64,000 nt of DNA from Hymenolepis diminuta. Its lineage: Eukaryota > Platyhelminthes > Cestoda > Cyclophyllidea > Hymenolepididae. Both the position numbers and the translations under genes were made by a program. A model generated the notes under the pieces. It made no database searches, had not been told where the DNA came from, and saw only the letters and a list, made by a program, of their open reading frames with translations. The number at the start of each line of letters is the position of its first letter. Within the stretch, counting starts at the first letter, position 1. Positions 13,586-26,722 of this stretch are shown piece by piece. The DNA is taken from positions 1,493,000-1,556,999 of the forward strand of contig CAADRB010000016.1 in the NCBI GenBank assembly GCA_900708905.1, given 5' to 3'.

Positions 13586-13760
13586 ATTGAAACTGGAGAC
13601 AAATTCTGATATTTGAACAATGGAACATTGGAATTTGAAGTAGTGGACTATACCCAGGAGGTGAAACACATGTCATCTAAGTTCAAAGATTAAATCTTAT
13701 ACGACACCTGAGGTTCAGACTTTAATTTCAAATTCTATCTTATCCCCTTCCATTAACCCA
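13586..13760 (+). repeat. R2-like fragment, weak
   Basis: GAAACTGGAGACAAATTCTG, CATTGGAATTTGAAGTAGTG, TCTAAGTTCAAAGATTAAAT and GTTCAGACTTTAATTTCAAA then TATCTTATCCCCTTCC follow the family order loosely. A similar weak fragment lies at 16858-17010 (ACAGGGGACAATTCATGACA through CTTAGACCTTATTTTCC). Short pieces of the 3' part occur at 2650-2770 and 47120-47225. Confidence 0.3.
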
Positions 13761-14770
13761 AATTGGACTGTTTTGTTGTTCCATCATCAAATCATCAGAT
13801 GCCTTCCATGAAGAAAAATTGCAAATATCCTTGCCTTATGATGGGTAATAAATAAGCAAATCGATGTCTTTCTTTTTCCAACCAATATCTCACAGAATTC
13901 TTTGTTAATTAAACTAAATCCATAATCTTGTCCAATAAGCCAAACGTATCAATTGTTACTTCAGGTGACAAAGACAAAGCTCCATATTGTCACGTGATGC
14001 GAGATCAGGGGTACATCAAATGTCAGGTAACTTCGATTTTGGTTTTGGTTTGCTTCCAGTAGCTGAAATTTTATCTTTGTCATTGTCTAGTTAACGGATA
14101 ATGTTTCCAAGGCTGGAGGGCTATGAAAGTTAGTAACTGTATAAAGAAAAGGTACATTCGGGGTTTTATGAGCTCCGATTTAATTCCAGTCTCCCATTTT
14201 ATTGCAAATTATGTGGTTTTCCACTGCTCTGATAAGAATAAATGATTCCTAAATTTAATTCAAACTATTTTCACTAAATTCAAATTCGATTTTTTAATTT
14301 TCACAATTAGTACATTTTAAAGAAACCTGAACGGTTATTTTCAATTAGTAAATACGATTTCTGGTTGCATACAAAGATCAAGCCAAGCAAACTTTACAGA
14401 AAATAGTGACGAATCGTCTTACCGAGGGGCCCTTTTCACATTCGATTTAAAAGCATTGGCATGACGATGGGGTTTTTCTATATGAAATTTGATAAATTCT
14501 CTATACTCTGCGCTTGCTCGAATTTTCTGCCGTCATCTAGTCTCTCCCTTTCCACATCATTGATACTTATATATATACCTTTGTGATCTCGACTTGAGAA
14601 TGTTATCTTCTGCTTAAACTTAATTCAGAGAATAATGTATAAAGCATTGAGCGAGTGAATACAGCCCACAAGCTCTGCTAATCTTAAATTTTTATCTCTC
14701 TCATTTCTGGTATTTTAAAAGTGCAAGTTGCTGAGTATCACGGTTGCCTACTCAACCGTGGGAAGAAAAA

Positions 14771-15040
14771 AGTGAATCGAAGTGGTAAGACAGACTATCA
14801 CAATCAAAAAGTCGGTCAACAAGCACTGAACATCATAGACAGACAGTTGAAGCAATCCGGGAGATGAATGATAAATGATATTTATTCATTTAGTAAATAC
14901 TGTTCAACCCGAATTCAAATAACAAATGAACTAAGACTATTTGATACCTTGACGTTGTTCTCTCTGCCTTTTTGATCCCTTCTCCAGGTTAATTTTTGGA
15001 CTTTTGGTAGCAGATTTCATTTGTTTCACACAATTAAAGA
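14771..15040 (+). repeat. R2 interspersed repeat, copy 3
   Basis: Contains GAATCGAAGTGGTAAGACAG, ACAATCAAAAAGTCGGTCAA, AAGCACTGAACATC, TTCAACCCGAATTCAAATAA, ATTTGATACCTTGACGTTGT, TCTCTCTGCCTTTTTGATCC and GGTTAATTTTTGGACTTTT. This is the clearest copy of the 5' part. Confidence 0.55.
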
Positions 15041-17892
15041 TGCACATTTGTTTGGTTATTTGAAGTCTCTTATTTCACTATACCAAAACCTGAAAATGGA
15101 ATACCACATAATTTCGATTTAGTTGCTAAAATTAACAACCGATACATGTTCAGTATGTCCGATACCACCCTGCCACCATTTCTCTATACAATTTTAAGCC
15201 TGAGTGAAGGGACGTATTCGTAGAACTGGGACATTATTACTCATAACTGGTTTCGTGTTTCTAGAAAACTGTGAGTTTGTTTTCATTCGACTCCTAGGCG
15301 GTTATTCACAAAGAAGCAGTCAGCATCAAACAAAAACAAAAACAAATGAACGACCAGACACTCAATGCGGCGCAATTTTGTACGAATCTGGCTGACGGTC
15401 AACTTGCTAATTGACATTTCCCCTAAATCGTCAAAGAATTACTTGACGACAGTGATTGCACTTATGAAATTGAAATCAGTAAAGTGCTAGATAGAGAAAG
15501 TGAACAAAGTTAGTGCTTTTTTTAACTAGCCGGAATCAGACAGAGTTCATGAAGCATATTTTATAAGGAAAGACAGAGAGAAGGCACCCATTCATTGATC
15601 AGTAGGCTGATTCTTTATAGGAATAAATCACGTAAAACGGGTGTCTGATAATCGAGGAAATTGATAAACTGTTTAGAGGTTGGTAATGTGTTAAACGCAC
15701 AACAATATGAATAATCCAATAAAATAGAAAAAAAGGTAAGTTAATCACGATAACTTGTAATACAAATAAGGAAAAATGTTGCCAGACATTCTTCCCCCCA
15801 AGATAGAAGACGATAAAGGTGAAATGATAAAACTCTAGGGGATGTAAAGTTCGGTAGAATGGAAGATTACCTTTGGAGGGATAATTTCTGAATTTAGGGG
15901 GCAATTTTAACACTTATTGTAGACAGATCATTAAAGACATGGGTCCAAATACCACTAACACATCAAAGTTGTCATTAACACAAAGGTATGTCGCCTCCGA
16001 TACGGCATTAAGTAGCCACCTCTATAATCTAGGCAGCCCACTATGACTGAGACCCCAGATGAAGAGCATCGAAGACTTGTAACTCAACGAAAGCATCTTA
16101 TCGACGTCACTTTCTGGTCAACTAGTAATATAGTATTGAAAAACTTCATTCTCAGAAGCAATAATGGACAAAATCTTTCAATCGAAAAACAATCTCCGTT
16201 TTCCAACTTTTTTTAAAAATTATGCTAGGAGCTTCAAACATTCCCGAGGTCAACTCATTAAATGGCATTAAAAACAAAGTGATTAAGTGTAAAAACGTAA
16301 CAACGTATTCCTTGTGGCTGATTGTGCAAGCGTTGAATCATATTCTTTGAAATCGGGTTTTAGCAGAACTAATAAAAGCAAAATCACGTTAAATGCAGGT
16401 TCTTACTAATGATCCTCACATTACACGTTATGAATTCGTTTGGAAATAACAGGATAAGATACATTTTAACAAAGATGCATTTAAGTGACTACCAACATAG
16501 GTGTCTTGAGGATAAATTTTGGATTTGGAAAACAGAAAGTGAAAAAAAAAACAATTTTATGATTTTGTTCAGTGGAAAATGAACTTTCAAAGATCGAGCT
16601 CACTAGAGTTTAGATATCGACAATGCGTTCAAACGCAAACTCATACAGAAATACTTAATCCTGGTAGTTATAGAAACATGATGATAGCTAATGGATTTTG
16701 TGCTTCATAATAATTTTTAAATTCATCGATTTGAAGTCCATATCGCTTATAATGAGCTCTATTAACTCTCACAATTTATTTCCACCTTAACCATTGGAGG
16801 ATAAATCTACCGGTTGACCAGCCACCACTATCCGCGGGCATGAATTTATTTAGGAAACAGGGGACAATTCATGACACTTGACCACCGGAAAAAATAGAAC
16901 ACGAAGTAAGAAAAAAGTCTACAATTTGAGTTCATAAATTGAATTTTGTAGAAATTCCTGATGCTTAGACCTTATTTTCCACTCAATCCATTCCCTTCAT
17001 TGTGTCCTATTTTCAGATGCTCCCCCAAGATGAGAAATTGGTAAATCGTTTGCATCAGATAGTAGATAAACGCACTAATAAGCAAGAGAGAAACTTCTCT
17101 AAATGTCTATTACCCTATAAAAGGTATTAATTATTTAATAAAATTATGACCGGTAAAAAGCCAGATACCCAGCACCCGATATTTTAATCCCAGAAAGAAG
17201 AAGGAAGATAAAAACATCAAGGTAAAGTTTGAGTTCAAGTTTACCGTTGCATTTTCTCATTGCTCTAGTGGAAAGGGGTGGGAGATTGTTAGACAGAAAT
17301 AATACGGAGACAAATACAATTGTATTTTTCGAAAATTATTTAAAATTCTATGAAAAAGTACCGTCTAATATTTATGAATTAAAATGAATGCTAAAATTAT
17401 CCTGCCATCGAAAATTTTTTAATGATAAAAATAAATTTTATTAAATTTAAATACATTGGAATTTTTTTAACTTTATTGGTGATGTTCTATCAACTTCTAA
17501 CTGGATTGAAGATAATATTTTTTCTGTCCTTCTGTTTGACAGTTGATATTAAGTGGACCAATTTAGTAAAAGAATTCAAATATTTGGGATCTTGCAATTG
17601 TAGAATTACTATTATTCATAATAATGCTAAAACTTTACAAATTCGAACTATGGGATGGCAAAAAGGCAGAACAGTCAGGTTAAAGATGAACAAGAATCGA
17701 AGAAAAGTATATAATGAAGATAAAATGTCAAGATTCTCACCTTTTCATTCTCCAATCGGTTGATTTTTCACTTTTCAAAACGGTTGTAATTCATATCACA
17801 ATTTACTGGACATCAAAAGCTTAATTTACGTGATTTTATTTCTGGTTTATGTCTGAAATATTTAAAGTTTGGTGACCAGTTCAGTTAATTAA

Positions 17893-18090
17893 ATGGTTGT
17901 CACGTGCGCTATTGGTTCGCTGACTATCGTGCTCGTCTACTAGATGAGAGGTCATGAGCCCGATCCCTTTTAGTAGCGTTTAATTTTGGCTAATAAACAG
18001 GATGTCAAAATCAGAGAGGCTCAGTGATGCTAACTTCTAATCCAAGATGAAAATATAAAGACACTTTCCTAAATGGGCCTCGTCATCATT
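17893..18090 (+). mobile_element. SINE-like element, copy 2, with internal deletion
   Basis: The tRNA-like head has an A-box-like TGCGCTATTGG (17905-17915), then GCTCGTCTACTAG, GAGAGGTCATGAGCCCGATC (B-box region), TTGGCTAATAAACAGGATGT, and the tail CACTTTCCTAAATGGGCC followed by TCGTCATCA. Compared with the 44.5 kb copy it lacks about 30 bases between the B box and the GGCTAATAAA block. Confidence 0.65.
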
Positions 18091-19413
18091 ATTTGAATGA
18101 GGTTCGAACATGATAGAGCTCATTAAAGATCACTTAAAAACAACCCAGATAAAAATAGACAGCCATTACTTTTTTGGCATTCATTTATTGCTATTTTAAT
18201 TATTTCGGTTTTAATAATAATTTTTGCATCATCAGTTAATAATTGCTTTCTCAGCAGAGAAAGTTACAAATTTTCAGAGATAAATGAATAATTTTAACTC
18301 CCTTTCGCCTAACTTGAGCCATTCACCAATTTGGCCCTGTGGGTATTAGAAACCAAAATTCACAGACTTACTGCTGTGATAAATTCGTGTTCTTTCCTCC
18401 CTCTTGACCTCAAAATCACATCTTCGTAAATGCATGAATGAACACCTCCCAGTGCTCAGTAGGGGTTCTAAAATGGAAGTAAATTTAATTTGTATTTCAG
18501 GTCAAGGTCAACAGGTTGTGTTAATTTCAATAGCATGAAATTCGAATATTTTCAATTAAATCATCCTAAATTACTGTCGGCAACCTAATAAGCCTTGTGG
18601 TCATTCCATTTGGCCAAAAATTGAGCGTCTAATTTCGGCATCAAAGAAACGACTTGGACTGTTAAAATCAAGCTTTCAAAATGGCTTTTAACAGAGGAAA
18701 ATGAAGGACGAAGTCGAGAGAATTCTCTTCCGAAATAAATAGATTTTCAAGGATTTCTAGCAACGGTTGTTACCTCCCATTTTGGTTCGGGATATTTGAG
18801 AGAGTTGACTTCAGTTAGAGTCTATTTTTGAAGAAATATTAGGAACCTGTCGCTGAATGCTCACCCAATGGAATAATAAGTTAGAACCTCTTTTGCTGCT
18901 GGGTATGTTAACGCAGTGATAACATGCCTTATCACAATTTATAATAAGTATTAATGTATTGCTTTCTATTATTTTACCTCTACTCTTAACCTAAGACTTG
19001 ACTTAGATTACGTGCCTTAAGACGCGCCCTGATAGATATTTTTTGGCTTAGTTTTGCATGTTTGTAGAATTAAATTTCCTGGATTTCCTTTTCATTAGGC
19101 TTCTTTGAGTTGATTTACCCAAATGATGACTCTGAACTTTTTGCGCCAAGTGTGAGTTGCCTATTTTGACGTTTTAAATTTCAAAAAATTGATAAAAATT
19201 TCAACAGCTGAATCAATTTCAATTCGTTTGGATAGATATTTCTGTTTTTTCGATTTGAAAATAAGTGTTAATGTATATCTTGAAGTGACTTGACTCCCCA
19301 AATCAGACTTGTTATTGAGGAACCCTAAATTGGCATTAATTTTAAGGTTATTTTTAAACCCACTTGATTTTAAACATATTTCGGACTACTTGAATGTCAG
19401 TGAGGCAATTTTA

Positions 19414-19545
19414 AAGGTGCGCGTCGACGGTGTTAGAGCTCATGGGTTCAGTAATCATCGGAGCACACTGAGTGAGCGGAATGGTCAAGTTTGACTAATA
19501 AAGAGAGTCAGAAAATTCAATTTTACCACTAGGAGAACTGCTTTA
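19414..19545 (+). mobile_element. SINE-like element, copy 3, partial
   Basis: Carries GGTGCGCGTCGACGGTGTTA, AGAGCTCATGGGTTCAGTAA, AGTGAGCGGAATGGTCAAG, GACTAATAAAGAGAGTCAGA and CCACTAGGAGAACTGC. AGTGAGC-GAATGGTCAA is shared with the 44.5 kb copy. The 3' part is lost. An open frame running through it (19309-19494) is therefore not taken as a gene. Confidence 0.5.
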
Positions 19546-20489
19546 GACTACTCTTTTCCTCAAGATAAATATTGAAAACTGATATTAATATTCTGATCAT
19601 AATTGATTTCACATTTTATGCTCAAAACCTGTTTGCTTTTGTCATCGTACTATCTGGACCCTGGAAGCACATTTATATCAACAATCGAGTGGCCAATAAA
19701 CTCACAACACAGTTGACCTGATTTCTCGCAAGAACTCGATGAAAAATTCCTGACAGTTAAAATCCGGAATACTAAAATATGAAACACTGAACAATATCCA
19801 TTAATCAAACTCATAACATCCAAATTTTATAATCAGAATCTACTCGATCCCCTTCCTTCAGTCCTTATTCGACTCGTCTAATCTTCCCATGGAGCGAAAA
19901 TGTAAGATCATTTCAGTATGCTTCAAGTTATAATAATTAATTGATTACATTATATTTATTATAATATCTTTAGAGATATGAGTTGTTAAAATATTTATGA
20001 AGCTTTCTGAAGTACTTTTGTTTGTCTAATGAATCGGAGTCGTTTGTAAAGCTCATTTAAACAGGAGTTGCTCTATATCCTAATATAGGGTTTTTTTGCA
20101 GAGCTCTTTTCAATATCGATGTCATAACAATAGCGTACCTATTCGTTGCGACTGATTAAATATCTTTGAATATCATCATATCGGTGGTATAGATTGGCCA
20201 AATCGGCTACCAGGGAGAGTGAAGAATGTATGTTTCACTAATAGGTGAATTTCAGAATATTTTCCATTTCCTCAAGACCAATAAAAACATTTTCTCCCAG
20301 CTGCCTGTGAATAGAAGCACAGTTTTCGACCTCTATAAATGATAAATTCACCTACCAAAGCTCTTATATCAGTACACCACTACCGATTGTTTACCCAACT
20401 TCTTCATAGTCTGTTATTACTGACTTCTGCTAATCTCTCTCGGCTAAAGCCTTTGTTCTAAAGGACTTCTCTCATTATGATAACAAAAG

Positions 20490-20960
20490 TGAACCTCGCA
20501 TGTATGATAGGGACAGGGATGTGTATAAACAGTCGCGTATGCCATGCATTTCATACCGAGTCGTTGAAAAAGAGGGCCGTGGTATATACTACCCGTGGTA
20601 CCGCATTCCCTATCATATTGAAAGGTCCCTCTCACTCTCTCTCTCGATTTCGGGAGGTAAGCGATCAAAGCAAAACCGAAAGGGCAGGGGAAGGGATGAA
20701 GCGGGTGGACGGTGGTTCGTAATGAATAAGTGAAAGAGGAGAGGGAGATAGCGAACTAGGGAACGAGTGGCAGTAATGATAAATGAGACAACACGTCGCC
20801 TTTCCCCTACTGAATTCGTGTAACGCCTTAATAATGGTAATTTGTTTTCACCCGCGCTAAGGTTCGCTGAAGCGCGCGACACAGGGTGCATTCAGCAAAA
20901 ATTCACACAATTAGCGGGCATATATACAAAAGGGGTACAAGAGATACACACTGTTGTATG
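20490..20960. promoter_or_regulatory. GC/CpG-rich island, possible promoter
   Basis: This stretch is distinctly richer in CpG than the AT-rich flanks (for example CCCGCGCTAAGGTTCGC and AAGCGCGCGACAC at 20850-20882). It has a TATA-like ATATATAC at 20920-20927 and several overlapping short open frames on both strands. None of the frames looks like a protein family, so I read it as a promoter or non-coding first exon of an undetected gene. Confidence 0.3.
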
Positions 20961-23900
20961 TTTGATCACTCCGTGCGCTTATCTTTCTTCCTCCTTCTCC
21001 TCTATGATATCTAAGCGAGAAAAATTGGCTTTAAAGATGTCCTATTTATCAAAATCCCCTTCTCATCGACATTAGGTGAGGTGGACAAGTACTCTCAAGA
21101 TAAAACGTCAAATAGTGATTGATGACAAGTGAGCTCAATGAGGATGGCGTAGGAGGATAACTTTTGTGGCATCGCATAACTGGGCCACCTAACAGGTTTT
21201 GAATGTGGATATCAAGACCTGTCTTTGGTATATTAAATACGGTTTCTTTTATGGGAGATAAATAAAGCAGCGGTTCCTTTTCCTTCTTTGTGAAAACCCT
21301 TCTCCTTTGGAGTTTTAAATAAAAAAAACTGCTGATTTGCGAAATGCTTGATTGCTAATGCTTATCTCTTATTCAAGGAAATTTGTGTACCCAGTACATA
21401 ATTTTGCCCTAGGAAACCTTTAATATTAAGCTGCAACAATCCTAAAACCTTCATATAGCTCGAACCAAAAAGGGATTTAGGGGAACATACCTAGTTCAGG
21501 ACCAAAATCTTAAAAATTGTCTCTAGTTTCCTCTAACAGACATGGCGCTAAAACATCCTTATTCATGCATCTATTTATTCAACTCGTGTCTTTGACGTGA
21601 GTATTGATTGGTTGATTTTTGGTTGATTGATTTTCTTTTGATTGAATGAATAAAACAAATAAATAAATTTACTTTATAAAAGTTTTCGGTTGCATAATAT
21701 TCGTTAACTGGCTAGTGGGAATGCTTCTGCTCTATTGTAATCCACTGGCGAAATCACAGCATCACGCCAGAAGCGTTTTTTATTGGTCTGGCTATGTTGA
21801 CGTCTAGCGTGTTAGTGATTTTGATTTAGATGTCTGTCTATCTTCCCAGCCCGACAATGCAAGTTTATGAAGCAGTTGTGTGATGTGACGATTTCCATCA
21901 AATTTCACAATGACGTATTGTTATAAAGTAAAGTAATGCCAAAAGAACTTTATCGTAAATATCAAGACATTGGTTACATCTTGATAATTTCCAAGCCCAT
22001 TAAGCACAGAGTTACAAGAACTTAACGACAATGATGAAAGGCATTCTGAAGCCGATCTAATGAGAATCTTACATTTAGACAATTCTCTTCAATTAATTTC
22101 CAGAATTAACTATTACGGTCGAACATTTCAAACAGTACATGTTCACTGATGAGCATCTATCTTAGGGGACAAATATTCCGAAATTGGTACCGCCAAAACA
22201 CCGTGAGAAAGTGAAGTAAGCGTTTTTTTTAATGATCCTAATGGCTGCGTGCTTTTCTCACTTTCTTTCACTCTCTGCGCTCCTGATAACCGTAATTTTT
22301 GAATGTCAAGATGTAGGTTCTGGACGTCACACGAAATTGATATTTATGATCGTGTACATTGTATACTTTTCTTTTAACACCGGTGTGGGGTGTGCATGTG
22401 GGGGTTTGTTTGTAGGTTGTAAAAAGAAAATTCAGGATCTTCTCGGTTCACACGATTGCGAAGGTGATTTTGGACGATTAATGCTACTTTATGGGAAAAT
22501 ACAACATTAAATGTTGGCAGCCTGTGAAAATCTAGCCACCGGGATCCAAATTTGTCACCTGTAGGTTCTCCTCTGGATATATCTACTAGCTCTGAAGTTT
22601 CTTTTAACTAAAAAGCAGTTACGTAATATTTAAATTATTACTTAAACTTCACCTTTATATAAGTAGAATATAAATTCTGAGGTTTCACTAAAATTTCAAA
22701 TTTTGAATCAAACTTTCTGTTACAAATTTAAATGAAAGATAATTATCGGCTATGGTAGCGAATAAACCAGTTATTATTTAAAACAAAATGTTAATTCATT
22801 ACATAATTTGCCAATTGAAACGAAGTTCGAGTGTTAAAAAGCATTTAATTTTATAAAATAAGTAGAAAGAAAAGAAAATTTTGAACTTAAATGATATTTG
22901 CCTTAAGATGAATAGTGTAAATGCTAATGCATATCTTTTCTATTCGTTAAAATAGCCGAATAACTACCATTTTTTGTATAAGTAAAAGGGCCAAAAGGGG
23001 AGAAATAAGAGGGAGTATATAAGATGTTTCGAAGGTTTTTGAAAGTGAGAGTCCGGGAGGAAATAATTACCATTTCATTCAGTACCTTATTTTTGTTGCG
23101 CTCCCTTTTTTCTGCAACAGTTTTGGTCTTAGAGCTACACCGCATAAAGGTCAGGAAAATATGCACGCCCAACTCCATTGGAATTCTATTTGAAATTTCC
23201 TGATCAGTGGATATGATCGGCAGTTAAGCCCGTAGGGCCTGGTTTTCTCCCTCTTTTTAGGTATCGTAAAGGAGGAAAAGGTAGGGAGGGATAAAGAGTG
23301 GTAGGAACAGAAGGGTAAAGACGCATTTTTTATTGTTATTTCTCTGTGACCTTTACGGAACACCACCCCATTTCGTTAGTCCCCCTTTCTCCCACCTCTC
23401 TACTTCCCTCTACACACTATCTAACCCCAATTGCCTTAGTAACCACCCTGGGGGAGGTACGCACCACCGAAAAGGTTATGGGTACGACCCCCCACGTGTG
23501 CATTAATCATTGGGTTTTTAATTGATGATGATAATTATCTTTTTGGCATGATAATGCTGCTGATGACGCTACTAATAGAAGTGATGGTTTGTTGGAGAAT
23601 TATTTACCCCACATGATTGGTCCGAGTTGCGCTTTCCAGATGCAATTGCAATTTTAATGTAGCCTCTTTTCTTGAGAGCTGAATTCTCTAAAAAACTTAC
23701 TCTATTCTCAAAACGTTAGAAAATTAAGTCGATATAAGAAAAGTGATAAGAAGAGACATATCAACCTCTTAAACCAACTTATATTCCCTTTAATGTCAAA
23801 AAGAATGCTTAGTTGTAACGATCTACAACACCGTAACGCCAGTCAGAAGAAGGAATAAAAAACTTATAACAATTCAAATCGAACTATGCAAAGTATAAAG

Positions 23901-26722
23901 CAGTTTATATTAGTTCTTATAGAAACATTAGGAATTAATGTTACTTGCATAATAATGACGGGAAAATATTTAATAATTTTTCTTAGTTATTTTGCATCTT
24001 GGCAGCAGCCTTTAGATTAATTAACAGGTCTTTTTTTAATGAGTGCATCCGATTTCTTGGATAGAAGATTATAATTTATTTGTGCAGGGTGAATAAAATG
24101 ACATCAGTTGAAAAGTACACTAATATATCTGTCGCCATCGTCATTCTAGGAAGGATAAAGAAACAGTTACCGGGTGTATTCACGGAGAAGTATTTTAAGA
24201 CGGGAGTCATGGCATCAGGGGTTTTCGTCATTTGAATTCTAGGTCCATTGAGATATCTACCTTTTAATTAGGAATATAATTCACTATGTTTTGTTCTAAT
24301 GTTCTAACATTCTAACACAATCACACGTTCCCTTAGTTCGGACATGATTTCTTGTTCGCAATGTTCAGGTTTAATTGCTCAGGTGATTTAATTTGTTGGC
24401 TGGTCGTGCTATCTCGAAAAAAATCGTATCATATGGCGAGATGCATCTAGGTGACACTAAAGACGGTATTTTTGAAGTTAGATAAGTCACTAGAGTTCAG
24501 ATAAGGTGCTCTCTAAAATGGTACCATTAAAAGTGGATTCATCTCGGTTTGAAAATGGCATTCTGATAAATTGCAGTCTAACAACAGTCTAGCTTCCTAG
24601 ATTTAGTGCATTCAGCTACTGCATGTCGATGTTCAATTTATCAATCGGAATAATATTAAACTTCATGATCTCTACGCCGATGCTCTAAGTTAAAAAAACT
24701 AACACTGTTAGACGATACTATCCACATATCTAGTGACTGACCCGCTATAACTAGCGCACCGTCCATACCCGACAGGAGAAGAAGAAAACTACTTGCATGG
24801 AGAAATAAAGTATATTATAAGTGCAACACGGTGACCATTTAAGTATTAATGGAAACTATCATAATATCTTCATATTATTTATATGTAATTATGATACAAA
24901 TTCTGATCTCTGCTAAACTTTAAAATTTTAAATGAAATTATTTATTAAAATCTTAAACAAGAATTAATTAACGAATGATCATGTAAATCTAAATTCATTA
25001 TTTATTAATTATGCATTTGCATCAGATTATACATCTGTAACTTCGAATATCGATATTTTAAAATGGAATTTCATAAGTGTACTTAAACAACGGCATTTTG
25101 ACAATGCCGATAGAACATTCAGGAATACTCATCTAAAGTCCAGTGGACTGAATGGGATATCAAACAACTTCCCAAACCGTGTCAAAATTTCGCTTCATTC
25201 ATAAATTTTTCCACGTGGAGAAGTATCTTTAACGTGGGAAGTTTAAGAAATTCAAGGCACTCTTTAAATATGTTTGAGAATTGCTGTCAAGAAAATTCCC
25301 AACAGAGCGTTGCAAGGGAATGTACCTAAAGAAATATCATCTTCATTTGTAATTTGTCCGATTCGATTGTCTGCACGAAGAGTGACTAATGTTGTTAAAT
25401 GCATAGTGCATGGGGAACTGAACGTACCTCTTTTTTTCTATTTGAATACTTCTCAACTCGATATAACTGTCGATTACACGGACGCTGAGCCTTTCAAAAA
25501 GTGAGAGCTTTGGATTTAACTACCCGAGATCAATCTTAAGCGGACTCAAGCGTACATACTCATATTTAAGCCACGTTTAACGGACAACTCAACGGATTTT
25601 TTATCTTCTCTCTATTTCTGGACACGCCACAGAATCACGTTTTTCCCTGTTTAACATGAACCGAATTCTAGACGCAGATGTTCCAAGCGGCCGTCGACCT
25701 CAACTCGCTTAATTCTATACACATAAAATAAGAAGTATACTAATTTATTTAGTCTGCCCAAGTGTTTTTACTGAATTACAGACCATTTAAACATACCAGT
25801 TATTATTGAGACACCTTATTCAAATATGTCCCTTTTGCTTTAATCAATCAAATCTGACATCTAGCGGAGGATAATCAAAAACAGATATGAGATTTTCTCG
25901 CACTTAAGTGGTTCCTACTTATGACATGTCTGTGCTATTAATCAAGTCAATCTATTATTAGGAGAGATCAAGGGAGAGGAACAGTTGTCGATGTCAATTA
26001 ATTCATTCCCGGCATGCACAGGCTTTCCACTTTCAAATTCACAAAATCAGCGAGGCAGATTAGCATGTAATTATATAAGTTGTTTTTACGTATATAGACA
26101 GGACACGTACACGAAGAAAACCAAATAAAACAAACACGCACAAATACATTAAAAGAGGAAGAAGTTATATGAAACCTCAATGTTAAATGGAGGGAAAGGG
26201 GTGAATAGATGCAAAATTTGATTCTGTCTGAGTTTACTGTCTGCAAGTTTTGAGGATTCGGGACAGGGGGGTGACTGTTGTAATGGGAGTGGGTATCAGC
26301 TTCCAGAATGGAATGTAGCGAGTCTTTTCATAGGGAGAGAGGTTTTCTGCTCTTCTTCTTGTTCTCTATGCCGACGGTGGGACCTTTCAAATCTATGACA
26401 ATGTCTACACATAAGAAAAAGGGGGGGGTATAGTGAAAGGGTGAGAGAAGGGAGATAGAGGATTTCTCTGAATTCGTTTTCGATTTAATAGAGGGACTGC
26501 TGGCTTCCGTTAGATAGTAAGTAAAGATTGTAAACATGGAATGAGATAAGTTTTCGGAACCCCAAGCGTCATATTACAATAGGGGAGATGTCAATATAGG
26601 GGATGTAGGGAGTGAAAATGCGAAGGATATCGGGAAGGAAGAATTTTGGTGTCCCTGGTTTGACAGTACAATGTGGAGAGAGGGAAGATATGTGGGCTGG
26701 AGGGGCAAGATTGCAGGCGGGT
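20961..26722. other. Gene-free stretch
   Basis: Mostly AT-rich. A TGAT-rich simple tract lies at 21605-21650. Frames at 22232-22510 and 25274-25504 were inspected and not supported as genes. The region just before 26723 would hold the 3' UTR of the activin-like gene; no AATAAA is obvious close to its stop. Confidence 0.5.

Larger units (their letters stand above)
9852..14770. other. Gene-poor stretch
   Basis: Contains the G-rich motif at 11.68 kb, a possible isolated exon at 12.6 kb and a weak R2 fragment at 13.6 kb. Minus-strand frames at 11319-11567 and 11632-11826 have somewhat higher GC but no splice partner or family resemblance. Upstream exons of the dynein-light-chain-like exon would be expected here but were not found. 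Confidence 0.5.
15041..20489. other. Gene-free stretch
   Basis: Holds SINE-like copies 2 and 3 and a weak R2 fragment near 16.9 kb. Open frames such as 15599-15913 and 17422-17763 are rich in hydrophobic or Lys/Asn codons as expected for AT-rich non-coding DNA. Confidence 0.55.

Noticed and set aside
17422..17763. 113-codon frame with a short reverse-transcriptase-like FKYLGS motif
   Set aside because: Only six residues match. The flanking peptide is AT-biased (Lys, Ile, Asn, Phe) with no other polymerase block before or after, so it is probably coincidental.
22232..22510. 92-codon plus-strand frame with two hydrophobic stretches
   Set aside because: It starts at an ATG but has no splice partners, no signal-anchor logic and no recognisable family. 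It is not distinguishable from chance.
25274..25504. 76-codon plus-strand frame of mixed composition
   Set aside because: The frame lacks an ATG and clear splice sites. The leucine-rich-repeat-like LQGNVPKEI is a single short match.
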